Shown here: in pieces, positions 25,631 to 34,047 of the stretch
Layout of the letters: each line of letters begins with the position of its first letter
Position numbering within the stretch: position 1 is the stretch's first letter
Source: an uncultured Bacteroidales bacterium
GTDB taxonomy: Bacteria > Bacteroidota > Bacteroidia > Bacteroidales > UBA932
NCBI GenBank assembly: GCA_934725575.1
Contig: CAKVCK010000010.1
Span: 1 to 64,000 of the forward strand
Direction of reading: 5' to 3'
DNA length: 64,000 nucleotides
Program-made: the position numbers and the translations under genes
Notes under the pieces: generated by a model
Databases searched by the model: none
The model's input: only the letters and a program-made list of their open reading frames with translations
What the model was told of the DNA's origin: nothing

Positions 25631-26746
25631 ATGGCATCTCTAAAGGAAATAAAGGATAGGATCGCTTCGGTCGGCGGCACGCTGAAGATCACTTCGGCTA
25701 TGAAGATGGTCGCGTCCGCCAAGTTGCACAAGGCGCAGCAGGCGATCGGGAATATGCTTCCATACGAGAAGCGTCTGCACTCGATGCTCATCGACCTGAT
25801 GGGTTCTGTGAATATGTCCGCTCCAGCTTCTGAGGAAGGCTCTGACCGGTTGGTAAGCCTGTCGAACCAACCTGACGTGGCGGAACATCGTTTCGACACG
25901 TCGGCAAGTTCAGTGTCCAGTAGGGGCTACACGGAATCGGAAGAGACATATTCATTAATGACTCAGCGTGAGGTGCATAGGGTGGCGATTGTCGCCTTCG
26001 CATCCAACTCTTCGCTGTGCGGCGCGTTCAATTCCAACGCCATCCGGGAGGCCACGGCGGTGATCAATGAATATCGTGCCTCGGGGCTCCGGGATTCCGA
26101 TGTTGTGGTATATTCGGTAGGCCGCAAGATGGCGGAGGCGATGAGAAAACTGGGATTCCCAAGTCCTTCGGATTTTACGAAAATGTCTGATTCTCCGTCT
26201 TATGAGGCAGCTTCCGCCTTGGCGCAGGAACTGCTTGACGGTTTTGTCTCAGGTCGTTTTGACAAGGTGGAACTGGTTTATAATCACTACAAATCAACCT
26301 CTTCGCAGCCGACAACCAGACAAACTTACCTGCCTTTGTCGTTGGCCGATGCTACAGCTGACCTTCAGGCTGGGAAGATTACAGATTCTGTTCCGGATTC
26401 CGACACGGGCAAGGTCGTTGAGACGGTGGTTCGACAGGCTCACCAACCGGTCGCCGATTCTGTGGGTCGACAGGGCTCACCAACCACCGAAGCGCCCGAC
26501 CTAATCGTAGAACCATCCAAGGAGGCCTTGATAGCCACCCTCCTCCCGAAAGTGGTCCGCCTCCGCATATTCACCACCCTTCTGGACAGCGCTGCCGCCG
26601 AGCACTCCGCCCGCACCGTGGCGATGCAGCTCGCCACCGACAACGGCAACGCCCTCCTTCAGGAACTCACCCTTGAATATAACAAGGGGCGCCAGCAAAA
26701 GATCACCTCCGAGATCCTCGACCTCGTCGGTGGTTCGTTGCAGTAA
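25631..26746 (+). CDS. atpG: F-type ATP synthase subunit gamma, enlarged by in-frame REP-like repeats
   Basis: Central rotor shaft. N-terminal (LKEIKDRIASVGGTLKITSAMKMVASAKL) and C-terminal (ATDNGNALLQELTLEYNKGRQ) coiled-coil helices are normal, but the protein is 371 aa instead of about 290. The extra length sits in two loops of the middle domain: about 65-105, where a palindromic repeat encodes LVSLSNQP, and about 255-295, where two more encode VRQAHQP and a variant of it. These sites correspond to surface loops that vary in length in other gamma subunits, so the subunit is probably functional. Confidence 0.95.
   Translation: MASLKEIKDRIASVGGTLKITSAMKMVASAKLHKAQQAIGNMLPYEKRLHSMLIDLMGSVNMSAPASEEGSDRLVSLSNQPDVAEHRFDTSASSVSSRGYTESEETYSLMTQREVHRVAIVAFASNSSLCGAFNSNAIREATAVINEYRASGLRDSDVVVYSVGRKMAEAMRKLGFPSPSDFTKMSDSPSYEAASALAQELLDGFVSGRFDKVELVYNHYKSTSSQPTTRQTYLPLSLADATADLQAGKITDSVPDSDTGKVVETVVRQAHQPVADSVGRQGSPTTEAPDLIVEPSKEALIATLLPKVVRLRIFTTLLDSAAAEHSARTVAMQLATDNGNALLQELTLEYNKGRQQKITSEILDLVGGSLQ
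25848..25872 (+). repeat. REP-like palindrome inside atpG (first)
   Basis: GGTTGGT, loop AAGCCTGTCGA, ACCAACC, perfect 7-bp stem. The stem differs from the GGTCGCT type but the loop is the same. Read in the third forward frame, avoiding the TAA of the first. Confidence 0.88.
26425..26487 (-). repeat. Two REP-like palindromes inside atpG (reverse orientation)
   Basis: Two copies, about 26425-26448 and 26462-26487, both carry TCGACAGG(G)CTCACCAACC, the reverse complement of the copy at 25848. They encode VRQAHQP and GRQGSPT. The second has an extra G, which shifts its frame relative to the first. Confidence 0.82.
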
Positions 26747-26772
26747 TCCACCGGTCTTTAATCAAATCTTTT

Positions 26773-26804
26773 TTTGTGTCTTCTTTGCGAAATTTCGTAT
26801 CTTG
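26773..26804 (+). promoter_or_regulatory. Promoter of the DUF1343 gene
   Basis: TTTG (26773-26776), a 21-nt spacer and TATCTTG (26798-26804), close to the -7 consensus. The predicted leader is only 10-16 nt. Confidence 0.5.
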
Positions 26805-26820
26805 AACCAGAAAATGACCA

Positions 26821-28149
26821 ATGATTATGGGACACAATCTTAAATTCTTGATTATTACAATAATAGCGATATCTTTGACTGACGTGCTTGCCGCACGGAC
26901 ATATTCAAGAAGAGTAGTGCTTGGTGACGAGAGGTTCGAGGAGTACCAGCCGCTGCTGCAAGGGAAGCGGGTTGCGGTGTTCAGCAATCAGACGGGTATA
27001 GTCGGAGACAAGGTGACCGGCTCCAAGTTGGCAGACGCTCTTGCTGAATATGGCGGGTGCTTTCCTCGAAAGAGAGTTGATGAGATTTCCTTGATCCCGT
27101 TCACCGAACCTTCCGTCCCTGGCGGAAAGATTGAGTACGGTCAGCACATTGTTGATGCCTTGATCGAAAAAGGAGTAGATGTCAAGGCAATCTTCTCTCC
27201 GGAGCACGGCTTCCGTGGCAACGCCGATGCCGGAGAGCACGTCAGCAGCAGTGTGGACGAGAAAACCGGAGTGGAGATCCTGTCGCTTTACGAGAAAGGC
27301 TCACGGATTCCGAGCAAGGAGAAAACCGATAAGTTTGATGTCCTTGTGATTGATATTCAGGATGTAGGCCTTAGGTACTATACCTATTATATCACAATGC
27401 ATCATCTGATGGAGGCCTGCGCCAGAGACGGGAAACAGGTAGTCATTCTTGACCGCCCGAACCCGAACGGCTTCTATGTTGACGGTCCTGTTCTGGATAT
27501 GAAATTCAAGTCCGGTGTCGGTTGGCTGCCGATCACGACTGTTCACGGAATGACGCTCGGAGAGCTGGCGCTGATGATCAACGGCGAGAAATGGCTGGAG
27601 AACGGTACCTGCGACCTGACTGTGGTTCCGTGCCTGAATTACACCCATAACACCCGCTACAGCCTTATCCTGCCGCCTTCCCCGAACATTAAGGACATGA
27701 GGGCCGTGTACCTATATTCATCAACCTGCTACTTCGAGGGTACGGTGGTCAGCCTCGGCCGTGGCACGCAGTTCCCGTTCGAGGCCTACGGGCATCCGGC
27801 TATGACGGGATATTCCTTCTCCTTTGTGCCTCGAAGCATCCCCGGCGCGAAAAGCCCGCAGTTCCTGGATGAGGAGTGCCACGGCGTTGACCTTCGCCGC
27901 AAGCCGCTCCGCGACATTTGGGCGGAAAAGATCAATCTTGAATATGTCATCGATGCTTACCGCAATCTGAATATGGGCGATAAGTTCTTCGGTAAGAACA
28001 ACTTCTTTGAACTTCTCGCCGGTGTGGACTGGTTCCGCTCGATGATAGGGAACGGTTCCTCCGCCGCCGAGATCTCCGCCCGTTGGGCCTCCGATGTCGA
28101 AAACTTCAAGTCCCGCCGCGCGCCTTACCTCCTTTATCCCGAGATATAA
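26821..28149 (+). CDS. NamZ-like DUF1343 protein (exo-beta-N-acetylmuramidase family)
   Basis: 442 aa with signal peptide (LIITIIAISLTDVLAA). Family hallmarks: VAVFSNQTGI, AIFSPEHGFRG, VLVIDIQDVGLRYYTY, LDRPNPNGFYVDGPVL, PITTVHGMTLGELA and YFEGTVVSLGRGTQFPFEA. Characterised members release N-acetylmuramic acid from the non-reducing end of muropeptide sugars, so a role in cell-wall recycling or peptidoglycan scavenging is likely. ATG at 26821 and 26827 are both possible. Single gene with its own promoter. Confidence 0.92.
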   Translation: MIMGHNLKFLIITIIAISLTDVLAARTYSRRVVLGDERFEEYQPLLQGKRVAVFSNQTGIVGDKVTGSKLADALAEYGGCFPRKRVDEISLIPFTEPSVPGGKIEYGQHIVDALIEKGVDVKAIFSPEHGFRGNADAGEHVSSSVDEKTGVEILSLYEKGSRIPSKEKTDKFDVLVIDIQDVGLRYYTYYITMHHLMEACARDGKQVVILDRPNPNGFYVDGPVLDMKFKSGVGWLPITTVHGMTLGELALMINGEKWLENGTCDLTVVPCLNYTHNTRYSLILPPSPNIKDMRAVYLYSSTCYFEGTVVSLGRGTQFPFEAYGHPAMTGYSFSFVPRSIPGAKSPQFLDEECHGVDLRRKPLRDIWAEKINLEYVIDAYRNLNMGDKFFGKNNFFELLAGVDWFRSMIGNGSSAAEISARWASDVENFKSRRAPYLLYPEI

Positions 28150-28157
28150 AGCAAAAA

Positions 28158-28185
28158 CCGAAGCGAGGTTCTCACCCGGCTTCGG
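28158..28185. terminator. Hairpin after the DUF1343 gene
   Basis: CCGAAGC (28158-28164) pairs with GCTTCGG (28179-28185). On the plus strand the tail is only CTAATCTTA; on the minus strand the stem is followed by five T, so it may stop antisense transcription as well. Confidence 0.55.
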
Positions 28186-28363
28186 CTAATCTTATTCAAT
28201 ACTTATGAAATAACTATTGAGTCAGTTTTTGGTTTATGAGTAAAAATATTTATGTCGATTACTCTTTTATGCCATTTCCGTGCCAAAGTTGATTCCGGTT
28301 CGAAATATTTTTTCCTATATTGTCTATGTCTTTGAATGTCATTTGTTTTCAGTACTTGCACGG

Positions 28364-28404
28364 AAAATTATAACTGTGATTATAATAACCGAAGTTATAA
28401 TTTT
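28364..28404. promoter_or_regulatory. 12-bp perfect inverted repeat, operator-like
   Basis: AAAATTATAACT (28364-28375) and AGTTATAATTTT (28393-28404) with 17 bp between, in the 405-bp gap between the DUF1343 gene and the sigma factor. The 29-bp centre-to-centre distance is close to three DNA turns, which fits a dimer-of-dimers regulator site. Otherwise I see only AT-rich DNA at 28190-28510. Confidence 0.55.
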
Positions 28405-28515
28405 GTCGATAAAGCTTTGAAAATGTTTATGAGTGGCTGTTTTCTAAGTACTTACTGAATTGTTATGGTGGTGCTTTTGCCTTGTGCTGGAGTTCCTGCC
28501 TTGTGTGGACGAGAA

Positions 28516-28547
28516 TTTGGCAATATGCCGGGGAGTGGTTAACTTTG
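28516..28547 (+). promoter_or_regulatory. Promoter of the ECF sigma gene
   Basis: TTTG (28516-28519), a 20-nt spacer and a perfect TAACTTTG (28540-28547). The start point would fall at about 28553-28555, at or next to the ATG at 28555, implying a leaderless message. Confidence 0.72.
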
Positions 28548-28554
28548 CGGTGTT

Positions 28555-29088
28555 ATGGTGCGGACAGCGGACATAGATTCTTTGTTCAGGCTTTACTACA
28601 GGCCTTTGTGTGTCTATGCTCTGCACTATCTCAAGGACAAGGATCAGATCGAGGATCTGGTGCAGGAGGCTTTTACGGCATATTGGATGAAACAGACTTC
28701 GGATGGTGGGATTGACAGCCCGAGGGCTTATCTCTACACGGCCGTGAGAAACCGATGCATCGATGTGCTTAGGAAAGAACAGCATCAGAATGTGTGCTTG
28801 GACAGCGTAGGTGAGGATGTCCTTCCAGTTGAGGATGGCGTTGTGATTTCCGATGATGAGGCCGTGGACAATTCCGTCAAGGAGGCGCGGATCTGGTCAG
28901 CCATTGATCGCCTCCCGGCCAAGAGACGGAGAATATTCCTGATGAGCCGCCGTGACGGGATGAAGTACAGCGAGATAGCACAGTCGCTCGGCCTTTCCGA
29001 GAACACCGTCCGCAATCAGATCAGCAAAGCCCTGGACTCCATCCGCCAAGGTGTAAGGAAGGTCATCCTCTTCCTGATGTCGCTCTAG
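28555..29088 (+). CDS. ECF-family RNA polymerase sigma factor
   Basis: 177 aa. Region 2 (about 7-70): LFRLYYRPLCVYALHYLKD then DLVQEAFTAYW. Region 4 (about 115-170): LPAKRRRIFLMSRRDG, HTH in YSEIAQSLGLSENTVRNQISKAL. Directs polymerase to the promoters of an envelope regulon, normally held by a FecR-type anti-sigma factor. The predicted partner lies five genes away at 34048, and the likely target, the TonB operon at 29764, lies just beyond the hairpin array. Confidence 0.93.
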   Translation: MVRTADIDSLFRLYYRPLCVYALHYLKDKDQIEDLVQEAFTAYWMKQTSDGGIDSPRAYLYTAVRNRCIDVLRKEQHQNVCLDSVGEDVLPVEDGVVISDDEAVDNSVKEARIWSAIDRLPAKRRRIFLMSRRDGMKYSEIAQSLGLSENTVRNQISKALDSIRQGVRKVILFLMSL

Positions 29089-29181
29089 AATATTCAGACA
29101 TCGCCTTAAGCCTTGAGAAGGAGCGGCTGACAAGGAGCTTTTGCCGTACGTTTTCTGCTCCATAAACCATAGGCCCCCGCT

Positions 29182-29622
29182 CTTCCAGGTGTGAAAAACC
29201 TTGCGCACCTAAAATGTCATCTGCCTGATGGCAAGCGAGTTGCACTTCCAGGTGCGAGCATATTCGCGCACCTGTGAGTCGTCGGCTTAGTTACAGAGCG
29301 TTCTGTTGGTGTTCAGGACTTCCAGGTGTGAAAAACCTTGCGCACCTAAAATGTCATCTGCCTGATGGCAAGCGAGTTGCACTTCCAGGTGCGAGCATAT
29401 TCGCGCACCTGTGAGTCGTCGGCTTAGTTACAGAGCGTTCTGTTGGTGTTCAGGACTTCCAGGTGTGAAAAACCTTGCGCACCTGAGAGTCATCGGCTTC
29501 GTTACAGAGCGTTCTATTGGTGTTCAGGACTTCCGGGTGTGAAAAAACTTGAGTACCTAAAACGTCATCCGCTTGATGGCGAGTAAGTTGCGTTTCCAGG
29601 TGCGAACATATTCTCGCACCTG
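29182..29622 (+). repeat. Tandem 137-bp repeat array of AGGTG/CACCT hairpins
   Basis: Units starting CTTCCAGGTG at 29182, 29319 and 29456 (period 137); the third is shortened to ~74 bp by a clean internal deletion and a fourth, diverged copy follows at about 29529. Each full unit has two half-repeats of 63 and 74 bp, each opening with a hairpin: AGGTGTG…GCGCACCT and AGGTGCG…CGCACCT. About seven hairpins in all. No T-tracts follow the stems and no open frame crosses the array. It lies between the sigma gene and the TonB receptor gene. Confidence 0.92.
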
Positions 29623-29763
29623 AGTGTTATTGACATATTGTGAAGAATGTTGTTATATTTGAAAATATTTCAGAAAAAGGATGGTACTTTTTAGAATCGC
29701 TGCGTCTTACTTGTGAAACTACCCTAATAGGATTCGGGCAGTAGATGAGTTTAAAAATGAGAG
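29623..29763 (+). other. AT-rich leader region of the TonB receptor operon
   Basis: About 140 bp between the hairpin array and the receptor start. No good housekeeping -7 box is visible, consistent with control by the ECF sigma factor encoded upstream, whose recognition sequence I cannot derive from one site. Confidence 0.35.
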
Positions 29764-32448
29764 ATGATGAAAAATCTTATCAAAGGTGTTTTGCTGGTGA
29801 TTCTTGCTTTGCCACAGGTCTCGTTGGACTGTCTTTCGCAAGATAAGGAGACGGTCTCAATGAACTTGGACAGGCTTAAGGAGCGGTTAGGGGTGCGGTT
29901 TGTTTACGATTCGGAACTCGGGAAACTACTTGATAAGAACTATGAGGGGACTTCCGTCGAGGGGCTGACGCTGGAGAAGGCCTTGGGCAGACTTCTGGAA
30001 GGAACGGGAATCAAGTGGGAGGTTCGTGGCGGGTATGTGGTTCTGACACGTGACGTTATGACCAAGAAACGTTATACGGTCTGTGGGTATGTGACGGACG
30101 AGGCGACGGGGGAGACGCTGATCGGGGCCGGGGTTGTGGTCACTGAGCCTGCCGAAGTGACCGCAAGCTCAGTCGCTTCGACAAGCTCAGCGACCGGAAA
30201 GACCGGCACCTCCACCAACAACTTCGGTTTCTATTCACTGACGCTCCCGGAGGGCGAGGTCGAACTGACATATTCATACATAGGATGCGCCGCCAAGACA
30301 AAGAGAATCTCCTTGAAAAAGAACCTCACGCTCAATGTGGCTCTGGCTCCGTCCGCGGAGATCAAGAGCGCGCGGATAACCGCCCGCAAGGACGCTGGAA
30401 TCCGCTCCACCTATATGGGGGCGATCGAGGTTCCGAACGAGTTGATCGCCAACACCCCGGTCGTCCTCGGCGAGACCGATGTGCTGAAAACCCTCCAGAT
30501 GATGCCGGGTGTGCAAGGCGGAAATGAAGGATTGTCAGGAATATACGTCCGTGGTGGCGGCGTTGACGAGAACTTGATGTTGCTGGACGGCACGGCCATC
30601 TACAATGTCAGCCATCTTTTCGGCCTGCTGTCCGTGTTCACTCCTGAGGCTGTCAAGAAGGTCACGGTCTATAAAGGCTCGTTCCCGGCACGGTACGGAG
30701 GCAGGGTCTCCAGTGTGGTGGACGTGCGGACAAATGACGGCAACTCCAAGAAAATCTCCGGAAGCGTTACCGCCGGATTCCTCGCCGAGAAATTCCATCT
30801 GGAAGGCCCGCTGAAGAACGAAAACACGACGTTCTCGCTGAGTGCCAGAGGAATGCACACTTTCCTTTTCGACCGTGTCATCAAATGGGCCGGCAGCCCG
30901 CTGAACTATGCCTTCTACGACATCAACGCGAAGGTCTCCCACAAGTTCTCCGATCGGAGCCGAGGTTGGATCGGTCTCTACAGCGGACGGGACTATTTCC
31001 GTTACGGGAAAACCTCCAAGTCCAGCAAGCGGTTCTATGGTTCTGATTACGAGCCTTATACAATGCTGACCAAGGATGAGTCCAATCTTAATCTGAGCTG
31101 GGGCAACAATGTCCTGTCCGCAAGGTGGACCTACATATTCAGTAACAAGCTTTTCGCTGATTTCATGGCCTACGGCAACCTTTACAGGATGAGGATGCAT
31201 TCCGTCACCGGAAATTCCGAGACATCCGAGGTTGGCGAGACATCCTTCCGGAGCGATGCCGGCTACACTTCCGGAATCCTTGACGCAGGCTTAAAAGCAG
31301 ATTTCGATTACACTCCTTCAACCAACCATTTGATCAAGTTCGGCGGAGAATATGTCCGTCACGGCTATCGTCCTGAAATCACGAAATCCCAGATTAAGGA
31401 ATTGAACGGCAGCCGTGTCTTCGCCGACACCACCTACAGCGACGCTGCCAGCCGACGTGTGAACGGTAACGAGATGTCACTCTACGTCGAGGACGACATC
31501 TCCATTGGCAACCGCTTGACTGTGAACCCAGGCCTGCACCTCAGCCTGTTCAATGTGAGAGGGCGTTTCTATTTCTGCCCGGAGCCGAGAATCTCCGCCA
31601 AATTCGACATCACTGATGACTGGTCGGCCAAGGCGGCATATTCAAGGATGTCGCAGTACGTCCATCAGTTGACCTCGGGGACTCTGGACATTCCGACCGA
31701 TCTTTGGGTCCCGATAACCGAGGAAATCCGCCCCGTGACTTCGGACATCGTCTCCGCCGGCGCGTGCTTCGCTGGCCTGAAAGGCTGGGAATTCTCCCTC
31801 GAAGGCTATTACAAAAAGACCGGCAATGTCCTTGAATATAAGGATGGCCGTCTTGCTCTTTCATCTTCCGTCAACTGGGAAGACAATGTGGTGATGGGCG
31901 AGGGACGCTCCTACGGTCTGGAACTTTACGCCAGCAAAGTTGTCGGAAAGACCACCGGAACCTTCGCCTACACCCTCTCGAAGGCTGAAAGAATATTCCG
32001 GGACGGCAGCATCAACGATGGCAAGTGGTTTCCTGCCCAGTTCGACAGGCGGCACGTCATAAACGCGAGCGTGAGCCACAAATTCAACTCCCGCATCGAC
32101 TTCACCGCGGTCTGGACGTTTATGAGCGGAAACTGTATGACCATCCCGACCAGAAGCACGGCCCTCATCACACCGTCGGGTAAAGACATTTCGATCGACT
32201 ATGTCAGCGGGCGCAACAACTACCGCCTGTCTCCGACTCATCATCTGGATGTCAGCGTGAACTTCCACAAGAAGCGCCGTCACGGCGAGCGGATATGGAA
32301 TTTCGGAATATACAACCTCTACTGCGCCCAGAACCCTTCCTGGTGCGTCTATGATGCCTTCGAGAAAGAAGGGGAGTGGAAGCCGGCCATCTCCAAACGC
32401 TCATTCCTCACTTTCCTGCCGTCGTTCAGTTATACCTTTAAATTCTAA
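29764..32448 (+). CDS. TonB-dependent outer-membrane receptor with STN domain
   Basis: 894 aa. Signal peptide; secretin/TonB short N-terminal signalling domain (about 28-95, LKERLGVRFVYDSE…GTGIKWEVRGGYVVLT) that in this family talks to a FecR anti-sigma; carboxypeptidase-like beta-sandwich (about 100-190, YTVCGYVTDEATGE…); plug (VLKTLQMMPGVQGG…GIYVRGGGVDENLMLLDG…FPARYGGRVSSVVDVRT); 22-strand barrel ending in Phe. Residues about 125-144 (EPAEVTASSVASTSSAT) come from two REP-like repeats in a loop of the beta-sandwich. With DUF4249 next door it belongs to a transducing import system; substrate unknown. Confidence 0.95.
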   Translation: MMKNLIKGVLLVILALPQVSLDCLSQDKETVSMNLDRLKERLGVRFVYDSELGKLLDKNYEGTSVEGLTLEKALGRLLEGTGIKWEVRGGYVVLTRDVMTKKRYTVCGYVTDEATGETLIGAGVVVTEPAEVTASSVASTSSATGKTGTSTNNFGFYSLTLPEGEVELTYSYIGCAAKTKRISLKKNLTLNVALAPSAEIKSARITARKDAGIRSTYMGAIEVPNELIANTPVVLGETDVLKTLQMMPGVQGGNEGLSGIYVRGGGVDENLMLLDGTAIYNVSHLFGLLSVFTPEAVKKVTVYKGSFPARYGGRVSSVVDVRTNDGNSKKISGSVTAGFLAEKFHLEGPLKNENTTFSLSARGMHTFLFDRVIKWAGSPLNYAFYDINAKVSHKFSDRSRGWIGLYSGRDYFRYGKTSKSSKRFYGSDYEPYTMLTKDESNLNLSWGNNVLSARWTYIFSNKLFADFMAYGNLYRMRMHSVTGNSETSEVGETSFRSDAGYTSGILDAGLKADFDYTPSTNHLIKFGGEYVRHGYRPEITKSQIKELNGSRVFADTTYSDAASRRVNGNEMSLYVEDDISIGNRLTVNPGLHLSLFNVRGRFYFCPEPRISAKFDITDDWSAKAAYSRMSQYVHQLTSGTLDIPTDLWVPITEEIRPVTSDIVSAGACFAGLKGWEFSLEGYYKKTGNVLEYKDGRLALSSSVNWEDNVVMGEGRSYGLELYASKVVGKTTGTFAYTLSKAERIFRDGSINDGKWFPAQFDRRHVINASVSHKFNSRIDFTAVWTFMSGNCMTIPTRSTALITPSGKDISIDYVSGRNNYRLSPTHHLDVSVNFHKKRRHGERIWNFGIYNLYCAQNPSWCVYDAFEKEGEWKPAISKRSFLTFLPSFSYTFKF
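30138..30194. repeat. Two facing REP-like palindromes inside the TonB receptor gene
   Basis: Forward copy GGTCACT-GAGCCTGCCGA-AGTGACC (30138-30162), 9 nt, then reverse copy GTCGCTTCGACAAGCTCAGC… (30172-30194). Both are in frame and stop-free, in two different frames of the element. Confidence 0.88.
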
Positions 32449-33356
32449 TGAATATGCGAACGAAGATATTCATATCGATGCTTGTCACCTCTCTGGCTTT
32501 ATCTTCCTGCGAGAAATATATTCCAGTGGAATTTGCCGGTCCGGAGAAGATGCTTGTAGTCAACGCTTTGATGGCTACCGGCGACACAACGCACACTGTC
32601 TATGCCGGTATCAGCACGCACGAGAAAACCCTGCCGTTGGAGTCCGGGAGCCTTGAATGCTGGATCAACGGGACGCTCGCCGCCACGGTTGACAAGCCGG
32701 AGAAGTCGGATCGTACCATTTACCATAATATGTTCAGATTCCGTGCTGATTTCAAGGCCGGGGATGAGGTGAGGATTGTCGTGGAGTCGGATGAAATGAG
32801 AGCGGAGGCAACGACCGTGGTCTTGGAGGCCCCTGTCCTTGCCGGAGTGGACACGACTCATCTGAACAGGAAATCTTCCAGCGGAGGCTATTTCAAGACT
32901 TTAGGGATGGGTGTGCACGTGAAGGACAAGCCGGACGAGAAGAACTATTATATGCTTCAGGTCTGGTATTTCGGGGAAAACTACAGAAAGCAGTTGGAGA
33001 TTGACAATTCAAGTGAGCCACTCCTTAATTCCGGAATAAACACCAGCGTCGGCAACAATGATATGGCCTCAGACAGCTATTTCTCCAATAAGTACAACAT
33101 ATTCACGGATAAAGGTTTCGAGGGTGGATCGCATATATTCAAAATTTCTTTGACCGACAAGTCGCTTTCCGATGTGACGGTGCGGCTGCTGGCTTTGGAC
33201 AGGGAGACCTATAATTACATCAACACCGCTTGGTTCGATGATTCAGACCTTGCTGATTGGCTGTTTTTTGTCGATAAACCTTATCCTACCAATGTGATCG
33301 GCGACGGCATCGGCCTTGTCTCGGTGATGACATCTTCTGACTATAAAATCGACTGA
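32448..33356 (+). CDS. DUF4249 lipoprotein
   Basis: 302 aa; lipobox ALSSC then EKYIPVEFAGPEKMLVVNALM, the usual DUF4249 opening (…lVVnG.i), followed by a predicted beta-rich region with charged C-terminus. DUF4249 genes almost always follow a TonB receptor and are thought to be surface-exposed partners of it. ATG overlaps the receptor stop by one base (TAATG), so translation is coupled. Confidence 0.88.
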   Translation: MNMRTKIFISMLVTSLALSSCEKYIPVEFAGPEKMLVVNALMATGDTTHTVYAGISTHEKTLPLESGSLECWINGTLAATVDKPEKSDRTIYHNMFRFRADFKAGDEVRIVVESDEMRAEATTVVLEAPVLAGVDTTHLNRKSSSGGYFKTLGMGVHVKDKPDEKNYYMLQVWYFGENYRKQLEIDNSSEPLLNSGINTSVGNNDMASDSYFSNKYNIFTDKGFEGGSHIFKISLTDKSLSDVTVRLLALDRETYNYINTAWFDDSDLADWLFFVDKPYPTNVIGDGIGLVSVMTSSDYKID

Positions 33357-33357
33357 T

Positions 33358-34035
33358 ATGAAAAGAATTGAATATGCCCTCGTAGGTCTTTTGACTTTAT
33401 GCTCCTGCCAGGAGAAGATTGATTATTGGATGACTGACGCCGCGACCGCCACGATGGACCGCCTTGTCGGGGAATATGTTCTTGAATCCATCGACTGGAG
33501 TCTCGGTGCGGTGGATCTTGATGGAGACGGAGTCGCCGATTCGGACTTTGCCAAGGAAATCACTGCGGTCAGGCCTGGGGATATCTATACTCGCTTGTCT
33601 GTCGATATGGATGGCAATGAACGCTATATGGCCAGAATTGATTGGGTTGGATGTGTTGTGGCTGACATAGAGTACTATCCTGGAAGATCCTGGCAGATCA
33701 TCAATTGGAATTTTTTCAAGGTAGGAGGAACGATTGAGTTTGACAAGGACGGGAACTATACCGTCACCCCTGTCGCTTCCCCAGTCGAGTATGATGAGTT
33801 CTCCGGAAAGGAGGAGAGAGTCTATTGCATAAAGAATATGGAGTATTCTTTTGAAGGATCTGACCGACTGATATTCAAGGCTGAGACAGCGGTTTATGAC
33901 TATGTCACGGACTGCATCCAAAGAGGCACGATGACATTTTCCTTCAAATGCGTCTCCGGCAAAGGAATGGTTCGGCAAGCTCACCAACCAAATGTGTACA
34001 ACTCGGTCGCTGAACCTGTCGAAGCGACTGCATAA
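33358..34035 (+). CDS. Lipoprotein, third component of the TonB operon
   Basis: 225 aa, short signal with lipobox LLTLCSC. Unrecognised family; beta-rich, with an EF-like calcium loop DLDGDGVADSD (about 58-68) and a lipocalin-like flow of strands (GTIEFDKDGNYTVTP…). The last 22 residues, VRQAHQPNVYNSVAEPVEATA, come wholly from two REP-like palindromes that have replaced the original end. Starts 1 nt after the DUF4249 stop. Confidence 0.75.
   Translation: MKRIEYALVGLLTLCSCQEKIDYWMTDAATATMDRLVGEYVLESIDWSLGAVDLDGDGVADSDFAKEITAVRPGDIYTRLSVDMDGNERYMARIDWVGCVVADIEYYPGRSWQIINWNFFKVGGTIEFDKDGNYTVTPVASPVEYDEFSGKEERVYCIKNMEYSFEGSDRLIFKAETAVYDYVTDCIQRGTMTFSFKCVSGKGMVRQAHQPNVYNSVAEPVEATA
33967..34029. 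repeat. Two REP-like palindromes at the end of a lipoprotein gene
   Basis: Reverse-type copy ATGGTTCGGCAAGCTCACCA… (about 33967-33990), then forward-type GGTCGCT-GAACCTGTCGA-AGCGACT (34005-34029). They supply the last codons of the gene; its TAA follows within 6 nt. Confidence 0.88.
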
Positions 34036-34047
34036 AAGATAATTGTC

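Noticed and set aside
29182..29622. Possible CRISPR array
   Set aside because: The repeats are 63/74-bp alternating halves of a 137-bp tandem unit, the intervals are themselves repeated rather than unique, and no cas genes are near.
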